From Ilex aquifolium (Eukaryota; Streptophyta; Magnoliopsida; Aquifoliales; Aquifoliaceae): 64,000 bases of DNA. Shown one piece after another: positions 41,775 to 55,479 of the stretch. The translations under genes were made by a program, and so were the position numbers. The stretch is taken from contig OX637397.1 of assembly GCA_951799425.1 (NCBI GenBank), positions 20,031,064-20,095,063 of the forward strand, in the 5' to 3' direction. The notes under the pieces were generated by a model. The model was given only the letters and a program-made list of their open reading frames with translations, ran no database searches and had not been told where the DNA came from. The first letter of the stretch is position 1, and every line of letters starts with the position of its first letter.

Positions 41775-42026
41775 CTAATTAATCAACTCCATTGTATCGT
41801 GGTCAGTTTCCAACACCCTCCACCCATCACCAATTCTATGAAGAAACTTGGTAAGCTCACAATATCCTAATCCAATACCCTTTAACATACTTTTTAACTC
41901 AATCATAGAAATATGGTCATAGTCATACATATCAATATAATTCACAGTCCCACCAATATACACTCCATCCACATATTTACCACCATGGTGCAATTTAATA
42001 GTAAAGTATCCATAATCATCTGTCAT
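41775..42026 (-). pseudogene. PB1-like domain of a Mutator-like transposase
   Basis: ATG at 42026, stop at 41777-41775. MTDDYGYFTIKLHHGGKYVD, then YIGGTVNYIDMYDYDHISMI and LGYCELTKFLHRIGDGWRVL match the N-terminal PB1-like domain found in MuDR-family transposase proteins of plants. The MULE transposase core and zinc knuckle were not found nearby, so this is an orphan fragment or a first exon whose gene has been lost. Confidence 0.72.
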
Positions 42027-42471
42027 ATAACACATGAAAAAACAAAAAACTACACAAATAAAAAAATCATGTTTCTGATAATAAGAAACAATAAAATAAC
42101 ACATACAATATTATTAAAAAAACCACACACACAAACCGCCATACTCAATTGGATCCAACACAAATACCCACACTCATATGAATATAAAAATGACCCACTA
42201 TGCCTCCACACTTGCAACCCACATACCAACGACACAAGGTGGGATTAAACCCTAATTTCTTCATAAAGACTCAAAAAAACAGACACACTCAACTTTATAA
42301 AGACTTAAAAAACATTGAGTAGGGTAAAGATTGCCATAACGAGGTCTAAATCCTTGAGGAGGGTAAAGATTTCCATAGAGGTATCATGTTGCGATTATTT
42401 GTTACACCAATAACATGACGTGTATGTATTTCAATTTGAATATAAACATGTATGATCGAAATAATTGTTTT
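42027..42471. other. AT-rich spacer, nothing recognised
   Basis: Between the divergent PB1-like and Ulp1-type genes; a promoter region is possible but no motif was identified. Confidence 0.4.
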
Positions 42472-43379
42472 AGGTTCCACTTATAGGAGTACAGCCTATA
42501 AATGTGCATTTACCTAATAAGGAACCAAATGTCTCCTACAAGCCTATCAATGCATGGGCACCTAACGAGGAACCAAGCGTAGGGCCGACAGCTCATGCCC
42601 CGACTGAAGAAAAATCGAATGTATGTGTAATGATATTAAATGAAACACTATTTGCAATTTTGTGTTGAACATGATCATTTGATATTATTTTCAGTCATGG
42701 GAAGAAAGATTTTCAGTCACAAAAAAATCAATGGAGAAAATAATGGTGGATCAAGGTGATCTATCTAGCAAAGTCGCCCACTAGTTTCCATGATACAGAA
42801 AATCATGGATGCCTTGATAGAACTTAAACCCATAACAAAATATCAACATAAAGACAAATATAATGAAGGAACCAATGAAGAAGCATTGAATGAATCCGAG
42901 CATGAAAATCGGATGTGGATCCCGCTTCAAATGGTTCAAACACCAAATATAAAGGTCATGAAAGATACACTAAGACAAACTTCAAACATGACTATATGCA
43001 AACATGACCCTCCAGAGGGTTCATTCTCCCACTCATGCACTCAACAAAAATACAACCCAAAGATTTGGAGAAGAAATTCAAAGAGGAAACCAAGTAGATA
43101 CTTGAAATCACTCTTCTACATTTTGAAGGTCTGACAACGTTATACCATCAATATTTTTATTAATAACATATATATATTCTAAATCTATGTATTGCTTATT
43201 TAAGCAGAATCTTTAGATGAGGAAGTATGTAAAAAATCTCATGTTAAGGGATATGAGTACATCTACAGAAGATATTTATAAGGTTAACATGTCTTCCCTA
43301 AGATGTGGTTTTACTTTATCATCATGTTAGGATTTTAAAACCATATGATAGTGCTTTAATTTTTTTTATCACAACTCGA

Positions 43380-43620
43380 AAATAATGGAAATAAGGAGAA
43401 TAAGGATATGAATGTGAATGGAAATAAAAATGACGAGGATGTGGATAAGGAGAATGAGGATGTGAATGAAAATAAGAATGAAGAGGATATAGATGTAAAT
43501 AAGAAAAATGAGGATAGGGATGGAAATAAGGATGAAGAGGAGAAGGATGAAGTGAATGAAAATAAAGATAAAGAAAAAAATGCAACAAGGTTAGCGGATG
43601 CAGAGAAGGAGAGTGTGAAT
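43380..43620 (+). repeat. acidic coding repeat (Asn/Glu/Asp-rich)
   Basis: AAYGARGATRTGGATAARGA-like units of about 24-30 bases encode GNKNDEDVDKENEDV-type peptides. The region stays open for more than 100 codons on the plus strand. Confidence 0.7.
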
Positions 43621-43858
43621 ACAAGGTTAAAGAAAATTATGCAAGTCTTGTTGGATCACCACACCCCGATGGTGCTCATCCATAGGGGCGGAGCCAGGAA
43701 TTTATACGTGGGGGGGCACTAACTATAATTTTAATACGTAAAATTTCATTGACAAAAGGGCCAAAAACCGATACATGGGTACAAAAACAAAAAAAAAAAT
43801 CTATAAAATAAGGTTCTAATTAAACCCCTTTACAAAAAATGAGACTAACTATAGTCTT

Positions 43859-46213
43859 TTACAATTGACCACGACGTGATTTCATATTTTGAAAGCGTTG
43901 CATGATAACATCATTATCAATGCAATCAAAAATGTCCTTCTCTATGTATACAATCAAGTTATTTGTCATCCATTGATCGCCCATTCGATTACGCAATCGA
44001 TTCTTCACAATCTTCATAGCCGAAAATGCTCTCTCTACTGTGGCAGTCGCAACTGGCAAGATCAATGCCAATGTCACAAGTAAGTAGACCAATGGATATA
44101 CCACGTGTTTTTTCGTCTCAACCATTTTCTGAGCAAGATCTCCAATCCCTAACAAATTTGAAAACTCAATACTAGAGCGCATATCAATAATATAACTATC
44201 CAGCTGATCAGAAAGTATCATGAGCTCTAGTGAAGAAAATTCTTTTGGATAAAATTGGGCAAGACGAACCAATTTCTCTTTGTCAAAAGCTAAGAAGGAA
44301 TCAGAAGGACTCAAACATGTCACACAAAGAAGTAAATTAGTGTTTGACTCGGTAAAACGACTATTTAGCTCTTGAAGTTGCATATCTATGACGGTATAAA
44401 ATAACTCAACTTGATAGCGATGCAAATTTGTCTTTTCTTGAGTACGTCTTGACCTCTCTCGAGCTTTAAAGATATCGTCCATCTTTGGAACAACTATCTC
44501 ATGTTTTTCACAAAAAGATGTGACATTATCAAGAAAACAACTCCTACCACTTTCCCTCATCATTTGAAGTCGTTGCTTGGATACTTGAACTAATGTCATG
44601 GCATTCACGATATCTTGATCTTTCCTTTGTAATGCCTGCGACAACTCATTTGTGATTCCCAAAATGCTTCTCATCAAATGAAGATTGAATACAAACTCAA
44701 AAGATTGTAGCAAATCCAAAAGAACATTTGCCTCCCCTCTTTGTTCTGCATTTATACCATCTTCTGAAACCATATCAAGCACATCAACCACTGATGAGAA
44801 CATATCAATCAAGCTGATCAAAGAATAATAATGTGAACCCCAACGTGTATCACAAGCACGTGTAAGATTAGTTTCCTGATTTAGGCCTCGCCCACTTGAA
44901 AGCTCTCCATTATCGAGTAACTCAATAACTTTAGTCGCTTGTTTCTCCCTAAGAATATCTTGCCGTTTACATGAGGCTCCCACAACATTCACAATATTAG
45001 CAACCAAGTTGAAAAGAGTCGCGATTTGAATATGATTCTTTGCAACGGCCACAAGAGCTAATTGCAATTGATGTGAAAAACAATGGACATAATATGCACA
45101 TTCATTCTCTTTCATTATAAGTGTCTTGAGACCATTGAACTCACCTCGTATATTACTAGCCCCATCGTAACCTTGCCCGCGCAATCTTGACAAACTCAAC
45201 CCATGTCTAGCAAATAAATCTTCTACAGCTGCCTTAAGCGAGAGAGCACTAGTATTAGTAACATGTTCAAAACCTAAAAGGTGTTCAACTACATGTCCCT
45301 TCTTGTCCACAAATCGCAACACAACAGCCATTTGCTCCTTTGTTGATATGTCACGTGATTCATCAATAAGAACAGAAAAAAGTGCATCACCAAGGCGGGT
45401 CACAATAGCATTACACGTTTCAACAGAAGCTGCAGTTACAATGTCTTTTTGAATTTCAGGCGAAGTCAACTTGAGATTCTCAGGAGCATTTTTCAACACA
45501 ACAGCTTTAATATCCTCATTGTGATCCGCAAGAAATCTAAGTAGCTCAAGGAAGTTTCCTTGATTACTTGAATTCTCAGATTCATTGTGACCACGAAATG
45601 CAAGCCCTTGCCTTAGAAGAAATCAAATACAGTCAATGGATGCATTCAACCGGGTTCTGTACTCACTTCGAGCTTGGTCTGACTGTTTAAAGAAAATAGC
45701 TTCAATACTTTGCTTTGGATTTAATAAATCTTGACATTTTCTCCAAGCTTGGTTATGAGAACTATTAACGCCTCCAACATGCATTTGGAACTTCTCTATT
45801 CTCTTCCAATTTGAAAAGCCCGAGCTAACAAAGGTTTCGCCACCCGATTGTTCTCCCATATCTGATTTAAAAAGATAACAGCACAAACAAAATGCTGCAT
45901 CTTTTGCTACACTATACTCTAGCCAGTTACCAAACTGAGAAAACCAAGCTTTGTTAAACCGTCGTAGTTTAACACCAACTTCTTTTTGTGGAAAATTATG
46001 GTCGCGGGGTTGACAAGGACCCTTTTGTAGATAAGCTCTACGAATTTGGTCTCGATTATTAGGATTATAATCCATAATCTGAGGCCGTAGTCCGGGATCT
46101 GATGGAAGATCCCCCAAATTAATATCTACATGACTTTTCTTTGAAGAATCACCACCTCTATTTGGAGGAGGTGATAATTCTAACTCAGACTTTCTCTTGA
46201 AGTACTTCTCCAT
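43859..46213 (-). pseudogene. hAT transposase (TTF zinc finger, DUF4371), one stop
   Basis: A single uninterrupted frame of 785 codons with ATG at 46213 and one internal stop. Residues about 70-165 form the TTF-type zinc finger (HNFPQKEVGVKLRRFNKAWF, AAFCLCCYLFKSDMG, GFSNWKRIEKFQMHVGG). DUF4371 / RNase H-like core follows, with DESRDISTKEQMAVVLRFVD, GQGYDGASNIRGEFNGLKTL, YYVHCFSHQLQLALVAVA and CDTRWGSHY. The C-terminal hAT dimerisation block has TATVERAFSAMKIVKNRLRN and LIVYIEKDI. The only break is TGA at 45625-45623 (codon 197) in DCI-stop-FLLRQGLAF, a position where arginine (CGA) would fit, so it looks like one CpG deamination. Otherwise it is intact. Confidence 0.92.
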
Positions 46214-46782
46214 GACTGTTTCAAAAAATTATTCAAGAAAATGGGTTTATACATACACTTTTACAATTAATTAAACAAACTATTTTGTCAATTTTATCGC
46301 TATCATTCTAAAGAATATATTGTATTAAGAAGCAAATACAAATACAAATGCATAAAAGTGTCCAATTCATAATTTTAATAAATTCAAGCAATATCATTCA
46401 AAATATTAAAAATAGGTACGGATTGAGAGTTACCAAAAAATACTTTTCACTGTCGACTCAATAACCGCAACTCAAGGTCTTCAAGGCATCCCCAATTAGT
46501 AATCCGGGATAAAAATGAAAATGAACTAGCTGCCAAAGAATAAAAATGAACTAGCTGTAAACTTTTTTCTGTCATTCAAAGCCAATTAACAGGAAAGAAA
46601 TCCAAGAATAGACAAAATGAGAAAATCCACAAATTTAACTAAACAAAATAATTCTAGCCATTCAAATGATCCCAATTGCCTCGTGTGCATGGATATCTAG
46701 GATTTAGTCAATGTAACTAAAATTATTTCTCAAAAAATGCACATGGACTTAGGGAAAAATGCATAAAAATTTAAATAAGGGC

Positions 46783-46980
46783 AAAATGCACAAAAATATA
46801 AATTAGGGTTAAAAATTAAAATGCACAAAAAATCAGAAAAATTACAAAGACTAATTAATTCAAAATTTTAAAAATAAGGGCAAAATGCACAAAAATATAA
46901 ATTAGGGTTAAAAATTAAAATGCACAAAAAATCAGAAAATTACAAAGACTAATTAATTCAAAATTTTAAAAATAAAAAAT
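46783..46980. repeat. ~95-bp tandem duplication
   Basis: Two copies, starting AAGGGCAAAATGCACAAAAA at 46781 and 46876, almost identical, within the 5' region of the hAT element. Confidence 0.85.
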
Positions 46981-47267
46981 TAATTTATTTTTTGTGTGTG
47001 TTGTGTGTACTGTGCACAGACTATGCGTTTGAGCTACTGTGCACGTGTGTGTGTTGAGAGAGAGAGAGAGAGAGAGAGAAAGTATATTTACTTTGTGTCG
47101 GTGCTCGGTCGGTGGTGGCCCTGCACTCCTGCTGTGTCGATGCAAGAAATCAGAAAATATGGGGTCGGTGGACCACCTACTGTGAGAAGCATTGAAGGAA
47201 TAACTTTACTCTTTGACTATTTGTTCTTCTTGGGCAAGTGAGAGTGAGTGAGTCAGAGAGTTTATTT

Positions 47268-47560
47268 TGAAATGTTGCCCAAAAACTTTTATTTGTAAAT
47301 GGCTGGGCCAAAAACTTTGTTTTTTTATAGGTGGCCCAAAAGTTTTGTTTTTAATGTTAGACCAAAAATTTTCTTTTTTTAATGTTGGGCCAAAAGTTTT
47401 ATTTTTAAATGGTGGCCCAAAAAATTTTATTTTTAAATGGCTGGGCCAAAAACTTTGTTTTTTTATAGGTGGCCCAAAAGTTTTGTTTTTAATGTTAGAC
47501 CAAAAATTTTATTTTTTTAATGTTGAGCCAAAAGTTTTTGTAATAGGTTTGGGCTCTAAT
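47268..47560. repeat. tandem GGCCCAAAAGTTTTGTTTTT units
   Basis: About ten degenerate 28-32-base units, with a larger duplication (GGCTGGGCCAAAAACTTTG at 47301 and 47440). They leave a phenylalanine/glycine-rich open frame that is not a gene. Confidence 0.8.
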
Positions 47561-47626
47561 TTTTTTGTTTTAATTGACTTAATTTTTTAATTCTTTTGGG
47601 TAAATAATGTGGACCTAATATAAATG

Positions 47627-47648
47627 AGGGGGGGGGGGGGGGGGGGGG
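47627..47648. repeat. poly(G) run
   Basis: About 22 consecutive G on the plus strand near the right end of the hAT; a second G run is at 47714-47720. Length may be an assembly estimate. Confidence 0.85.
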
Positions 47649-49097
47649 CACACATAATATATTATGTAAATATATAATACATAAACCTAACTAAAAAAAT
47701 TTTTTTTTTTTGAGGGGGGGCACTTGCCCACCCTGGCCCAGCCTTCCCTCCGCCCTTGCTTATCCATGAGGATTGTATTCCATATTTAATATAACGCAAA
47801 TATCCACTTAATTTAATACGACTCTTTGTATTTTATAAGCAGATTTCAGATTCCAATGCTGCGTGGAACCCATCATCAAATGTGTAGTATCCACCAATTG
47901 ACGAAATAATTGTTGATGATAAAATTTTTGTCTTCAATTACATATTTGACATGTCCCTTGAAATAAGGTATCTACTATAATTTTTTGTTGTGTTCAAGTA
48001 TATTGTTGGAGCATCATCAAATCCTAATCCAATTTAATGATATAGTGAGGTATTTGTGAACATTGAAGCTTGTTTTGCCACCCAATGAGTAATGATTGAA
48101 GACTTAAAACCAACAAAATGACTAATAGATGATGTGAGTTAAATAAATATTTATTTATCATAATTTTTATATTGACGAAGTTTTAATTTTCTATTGTTTG
48201 ACATGTTGAAGATAATAAATTTGGCACCCTGTTTTATTCCGGAGGCTATCAAGATTAATCTTTTTACAAAAAAAAGTCAAGATGGTACCTACCAACATGA
48301 TATGCAGTTATGGTCCATTTCATATTTATAATTTTTAACATGTAAAAAAAATGTATATTCATATTTCTCTCCAGTACCCAACAAAAAGCACTTGGAGGAA
48401 CAGATAAACAAAAAATAGTTGAGTTTCTTGATTTTTATAGGTACTTTATTTCACATTTCAAGGACTGTGAAAAGGTATATAGTTGCCCTATTTTTTGTTG
48501 TGTTTATGATGGATCATTTCCACAATAATGTGTGTCGACATATATGATCTTCAATCTGTTTTATGTATGTTTGTAGATCTTTATACCCATAAACGAGAAG
48601 AACATACATTGGTATTTATGTTTGGTTTGATGTAATGAAGCAGCAAGTTCTTTTATTTAATTCTTTGCCAATGCATCCTAACGAGCATCGATACATTGTT
48701 GTAAAGAATGCGGTTAAAGAACTAAACGAAGTCCTTGAATATGTCGTACCCAATCACAGGTCAACATTGATCAATAGACACATCAATTAAGTGGAATGGG
48801 TTCCTCGGCAGCCTAATAGCTATGAGTGTGGAATGTTTGTCATCAAGATGATGAGTGCTCCAATTTTGGGTCCATCATTCAAGATTACGGTATGATACAT
48901 TTTTTTATTCAAGTGTAGTGAACTAAATTTGTGAACTCACTTAATATAACGGTGTCTTTAGGATCAATCTAATCAAATGCGCATGGATCTAGCGATTAAG
49001 CTAGTTACTCACGTATATAATGAACCAAGAGACAAGATCATAATGAAGGCACGACAGTGGTACAAGGATGACGGTCAAAAAATGATAAAGTTATAGA

Positions 49098-49587
49098 GAT
49101 ATTAGTGTGGATTGGGAAATTCCAACAGTTGCACATGCTTATTTTTTATACAAAAATCATGTATAGTGTGGACTGGAAAATATTTTTGGCTAATATATAA
49201 CTTGTGAATGCATTGACCCTTAGGTTATACAACTACATTTTTTTGTTTGGTTCGGCGGACTCAAATAGAAACTGTATCAACAAATGTAGTACCAGTTTTA
49301 AGGATCGGAACATCCATAAGGAGGTAAATTTTTGTAATTCAATACTTGTACACTTGTGTGTTATATTGTAAGTAGTTTTATCATAACTGTACTGCTAAAC
49401 AGAAACGAGTAAAAATGGCGGCACAATGGTGGTGGCACGACTGTGTTAGCGTGATTTTTGGGCTGCGTTGCGCTTGCCTCTGGCTTGTCTGCAGTTAGAA
49501 ACTGTGTTGTTTAATGTCCAAAAAAAAAAAAGATGGCATAGTTTTTTACGTTCTTTTTCATCACATTCAAAACCCTTACATGTTTAT
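49098..49587. other. downstream of the Ulp1-type gene, nothing recognised
   Basis: Probably 3' untranslated and terminal sequence of the transposon; a GGCGGCACAATGGTGGTGGC segment at 49422 recalls the trinucleotide tracts but is short. Confidence 0.4.
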
Positions 49588-49983
49588 TGTTAAAGTTAAT
49601 ACTTTGTTGTGTTATTTTGTATTTGGGCTAAAAAAATGTTATTTTTGTAATTGGGTCATAAAATGTTAGTGTGTGTTTGGGTCATGTTTTGTTGTATTTA
49701 ATTAGGCCCAAAGATAGAAAACTCTAAAATTATTTAGGTGTGTCTAAATAAAGCTTGTAGGAGTCTTTCCTAGAATATATGAAGTGTCTATGTTTAGGTG
49801 TGTCTAGATAAAGCTTGTTAGAGACTTTTCTAGAATATATAGTGTCTATATAAAGTTGGTAAGAGACTTTTCTAATTGACGTGGAATGAAAAAATCTAGT
49901 TCCAAAACTTTCCATGTATTCCTTATTTGTCTCTTGTTTGTTTCTTTAATTAATCAAGGTTCAAGCCTAATCTAAGGCCAACA
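49588..49983 (+). repeat. LTR of an unidentified retrotransposon with primer site
   Basis: Runs from about TGTTAAAGTTAATAC to CTAAGGCCAACA and is followed by TGATATCAGAGC (49987-49998), close to the initiator-tRNA primer-binding site. It contains three direct repeats of AGGTGTGTCTAGATAAAGCT / AGACTTTTCTAGAATATA. No pol was found downstream. The left boundary is uncertain. Confidence 0.5.
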
Positions 49984-49998
49984 GAATGATATCAGAGC

Positions 49999-51398
49999 TT
50001 GGTTCGACGACAACAACTGGACGTGAAGATTTGGTTTAGGAAAACAAAAAAAAACTATTTCATTCCCTTTTTCCTTTCCATCCACTTTTCTTTTTCTCAC
50101 CAAACAATGGAAAATGTTTCATTCCCTCCCATTTTCCATCCTCACCTTTTCATCCACCTGTTTTTTCCTCTTACCAAACAGGGCATGAATGACTGCTTTC
50201 CTTTCTCTCTCTTCCCAACAACTCTCCCTCTCCCTCTCCCACGTGAATGAATCAGAATGACTACCCACAACACAATAGTATGACCCAAATCCTACCACTG
50301 TGTGCCTATGTTCTCGTATATTCTGTTCTTCCTCTCATTCGTTCCTCCTCCTCCATGGTTTGTCCACTACACAAGATTCTTCCTCATATACTATCTAACG
50401 TGCTCCTCTCCAGCTTTTACCCATCATCCCTACCCTTCAAAACTTAGGAAGAGATCAAAACTTTCAATAGTTGATTACATCATCAAAGGTCATCTAGCAT
50501 GTGAACTTGTATAGTTATTCTATTTGTAAGTTTTGGTTTCGATTTAGAACATTCTATTTTTTTTTGGGGGATGAGTTTTGTTTTCGGTTTGTATCTAATC
50601 CAAAATCATATGAAATTTATTAATCTCAATATGGGCCTAAGATTTTGGTTTGTGGATTTGAGATTTGAAAATTGTAGAGTACGGATTTCTAGTAGCTTTT
50701 CAGAGTATGATTTTATGGTTTTGGCTGATTTTTGTCATTTTTTGTGAATCTTCTCGATTCCATTACAAAATCGTTCTGACTCGGTGGAGAGTTAACCCTG
50801 ATTCGTACCGATTCAGGGTCGATTCAGTATATGACTCATAGATTTGGGGCAAAGTCGACTCGAACTCGTACGAAATTTTGAACTCTGTTTGCGCTCCAAG
50901 TCACCATGATAGACAAAAAGGCTCTTGTATAAAATATAAATACTTGTAAGCTAATCTTCTTCTTCCTTCCATCTTTTCTTCACTGCTTCCAGAAAAAAAT
51001 GAAGTTTTTTGTTTACATTTTACCTTTTATCGTTCTCCTTTTCATACACTGCCTTTGTACACATACGCCTACGTCTACACAGCCACCTAAATTATATGAT
51101 ATTTTTTTGTTTGTGGAAACCTGAACCCCTACCTTTTGCATGAACTCATCGATAACTTGTATACCATCATTCTTTCAGATTGTTTGTTTATTGAGAAAGT
51201 CAATACTCTTAGATGGGGGTGAGGAACCTATAATTCAAAATTTTGTAACCTCACCCACGCAAAAAGGTGATAACCTCACTCCAAAAAAAATTATAAAAAA
51301 TTCAAATAAAAAACCAAAATTGGATATTTTTTGTGGCACATACTTGTTTTTTAAACAAACTACAATGACCTACAAATCAAAATGTCATGTGCACACTT
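49999..51398. other. non-coding stretch with possible diverged hAT end
   Basis: No gene. Around 50765-50885 the sequence (CGACTCGAACTCGTACG, then AAATTTTGAACTCTG) resembles the CGACTCGG.. TTGAACC terminus of the H1 hAT family at low similarity; the rest is unassigned. Confidence 0.3.
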
Positions 51399-51531
51399 CT
51401 ATTTGTTTGGTTCCCAAAATGGAGTGTCGGCATTTTCTAGAATATATGAAATATACTGAGGTTACAAGAGGTTTTCTAGTACATTTCATATAGTCTAGAA
51501 AATGATGATACTCTATTTTGTGGAACCAAAC
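51399..51531. mobile_element. short inverted-repeat MITE
   Basis: Left TTTGTTTGGTTCCCAAAATG and right CTATTTTGTGGAACCAAACA are complementary, and inner arms (TTTTCTAGAATATATGAAAT and its partner) pair as well, so almost the whole 133 bp folds into a hairpin. The target duplication could not be set, so the superfamily is open. Confidence 0.65.
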
Positions 51532-51560
51532 AATTACAATAGTGCAGACAATTTTGAGTT

Positions 51561-51929
51561 TCATAGCATCAAGGATAAATCGTCATACAAATCGTTCGAC
51601 AAAATGGTATATAAATGAATGAATATGAAACTCATTAATCCTAAAATGTAATATACAAATTTATTCCCATTGCGGTCGACTTTAGGCAATGCCTGTCGTG
51701 CCTTATTACCCACTTCTTCATGTGTTGTATGTCCACGTGTTATGTGGAGATTATCATATTTAGACGCAATATAGTTGAAAAGTATTACTTCGGCCTCGTC
51801 CCAAGAGGCAAAACTCTTGTACAGTGCCCCACTATACCCTACAACAAGTTCATGACAGTCCTCCCATGATGGGTAAATGCCAACAACCTGACTGTTAAAA
51901 ACAACATACCATTTATGTTGTTTCGTCAT
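51561..51929 (-). pseudogene. RNase H1 N-terminal (viroplasmin-like) domain fragment
   Basis: Residues 7-50 of this frame, KWYVVFNSQVVGIYPSWEDC and YSGALYKSFASWDEAEVILF, match the small nucleic-acid binding domain at the N terminus of eukaryotic RNase H1, shared with caulimovirus viroplasmin. No RNase H catalytic domain follows. It may be a host gene scrap or a transposon passenger; similar orphan copies occur in plant repeats. Confidence 0.65.
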
Positions 51930-52999
51930 TCCTTGGTTTAAGATCTAAATGATAAGAGTATAAAAGATGAATATCTAGAACTAAGAGGGATGAAAATCTA
52001 GGCGCCTGATATGTTACTAGGTCAATATAAGACTTACAATGTTTGGCATGAAACTCTATGTCTCCTTAAATAAATGTGTCAATGGACAATAATGGTGTTT
52101 ATGTCCTTGTGCCCATGATATGTCAACTTACCTATGCATTCCAGAATAGGACAAGCTTTTTTGCCATCAATCATGTCACAACACTATTCATTACATGCTT
52201 ATTCTAGAATTCGTCCCCTTCTACCAATCCACAACCAATACTCACCCGCTATTCTATGCACGCTATTTAAGTGCATTGATATGATAACAAACAATCATAT
52301 GTTCAAAACATTATAGTTTACACTCCAATCCAATGTACTCAAACAGTTATACAAATAGTTTACACTCCAATATACTCAACAAGCTTCAAGTCACCTACTA
52401 AACCTTTTTTCCTCATATTTCAACGGCCTTGATAATTTTTGTAACATGACAATTTCTTCGTATAAGTTATACAGGGAGAATTCTATCAAGTCACCCAACC
52501 CAAAAGGTTATAACCTACAATGAACAGAGTTGTAACCCACCCAAAAAAGATTATAACATATCTTGTGCTGATACAATTTTTTTGTCATGAAGTTTGTCAG
52601 TATCTCTTTGACCCTGTATACAAACAATCTCTAAAATTTGGTGAAAAAAAAATTCAAATATCTACCGTGACATTAAATAGCTATAACTAATAATTATTTG
52701 GTCAATTTTGCCAAAACCAATCAATACACAACAAATATCAAGTTAAACTTAGGATCAAACTATAACCTCTCAGTTTCTATAGAAAATGAAGTATTTTGCT
52801 TATCTCCTAATTTGAATTGAAATACTTACACCCATAATAAACTGCAAAGAAGCAAAAAAATAATCAAAATGAACAGTCAAAACATAACAACCCTTATTGT
52901 GCTAGTAACTAAAAATTCGGTCATTAGTCTCACCTCTGAAACTCATCTTATAAAATCACACTAAACTTTATTTGTTACACCTAGGCAACCCTGATCCGA
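51930..52999. other. AT-rich non-coding stretch
   Basis: Nothing recognised; possibly upstream part of the RNase H1-like exon or transposon flanks. Confidence 0.45.
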
Positions 53000-55059
<2,060 letters not shown>

Positions 55060-55479
55060 CGGCAAGCTCTAGTAATTATCATGAGCTCATCATGTGTACA
55101 AAATATTGCAGTTGGGTCATGAGGGCTGTGACAATTTATATATCAAACAATATACATATTAGTGAATTATGTTCTTGTACAAACTAACCTATGTCATCAT
55201 GAATTTCAACTCCATCCAATGAATCACAATGTATGAAATATTGCCTTAAATGTTATCTTATTTCTCATAATGTTGTCTTCATGTGTGACCAATCTCAGCC
55301 CTAATTCCCTACGGATATCTCTCGTAGGTTCCTACAAGAGCAAGTAATATAATGTTTGCAACAGCTGTAAAACAACACTAAGTTCACTCTACCATGCAAA
55401 TTATAATACTGTCTTGAAGTTAACACTAACAATTTAATATCATGTATACAATACATTGATACTTTCATCGAAAAATTTG
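55060..55479. other. spacer between CACTA element and Ulp1-type gene
   Basis: Likely downstream part of the minus-strand Ulp1-type gene; no clear exon. Confidence 0.4.

Larger units (their letters stand above)
43683..47758 (-). mobile_element. hAT element with near-complete transposase (4.1 kb)
   Basis: Ends TAGGGGCGGAGCCAGG and, on the other strand, CAAGGGCGGAGGGAAGG. Flanking 8-mers CTCATCCA (43675-43682) and CTTATCCA (47759-47766) match at 7 of 8. The transposase gene is on the minus strand. The 5' region (46220-47700) has tandem duplications and a poly(G) run. It interrupts the acidic part of the Ulp1-type gene. Confidence 0.9.
42472..49097 (+). pseudogene. Ulp1-type (C48) protease gene of a transposon, copy 1
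   Basis: A multi-exon relic on the plus strand. The N-terminal part has PINVHLPNKEPNVSYKPINA (from 42496) and a coiled-coil region (42695-43134, KSMEKIMVDQGDLSSKV). A strongly acidic Asn/Glu/Asp repeat follows (43380-43675). The hAT at 43683-47758 interrupts it. The catalytic part comes after: FIPINEKNIHWYLCLV (48580-48627, with the catalytic His of HWYL), PRQPNSYECGMFVIKMM (48806-48856, with the catalytic Cys) and a last exon at 48961-49097 ending MIKL-stop. Several stops and unclear junctions. Such proteases are carried by plant Mutator-like and related elements, function unknown. Confidence 0.75.

Noticed and set aside
47267..47590. 107-codon Phe/Gly/Lys-rich frame
   Set aside because: Product of tandem GGCCCAAAAGTTTT units in the hAT element; no start context or homologue recognised.
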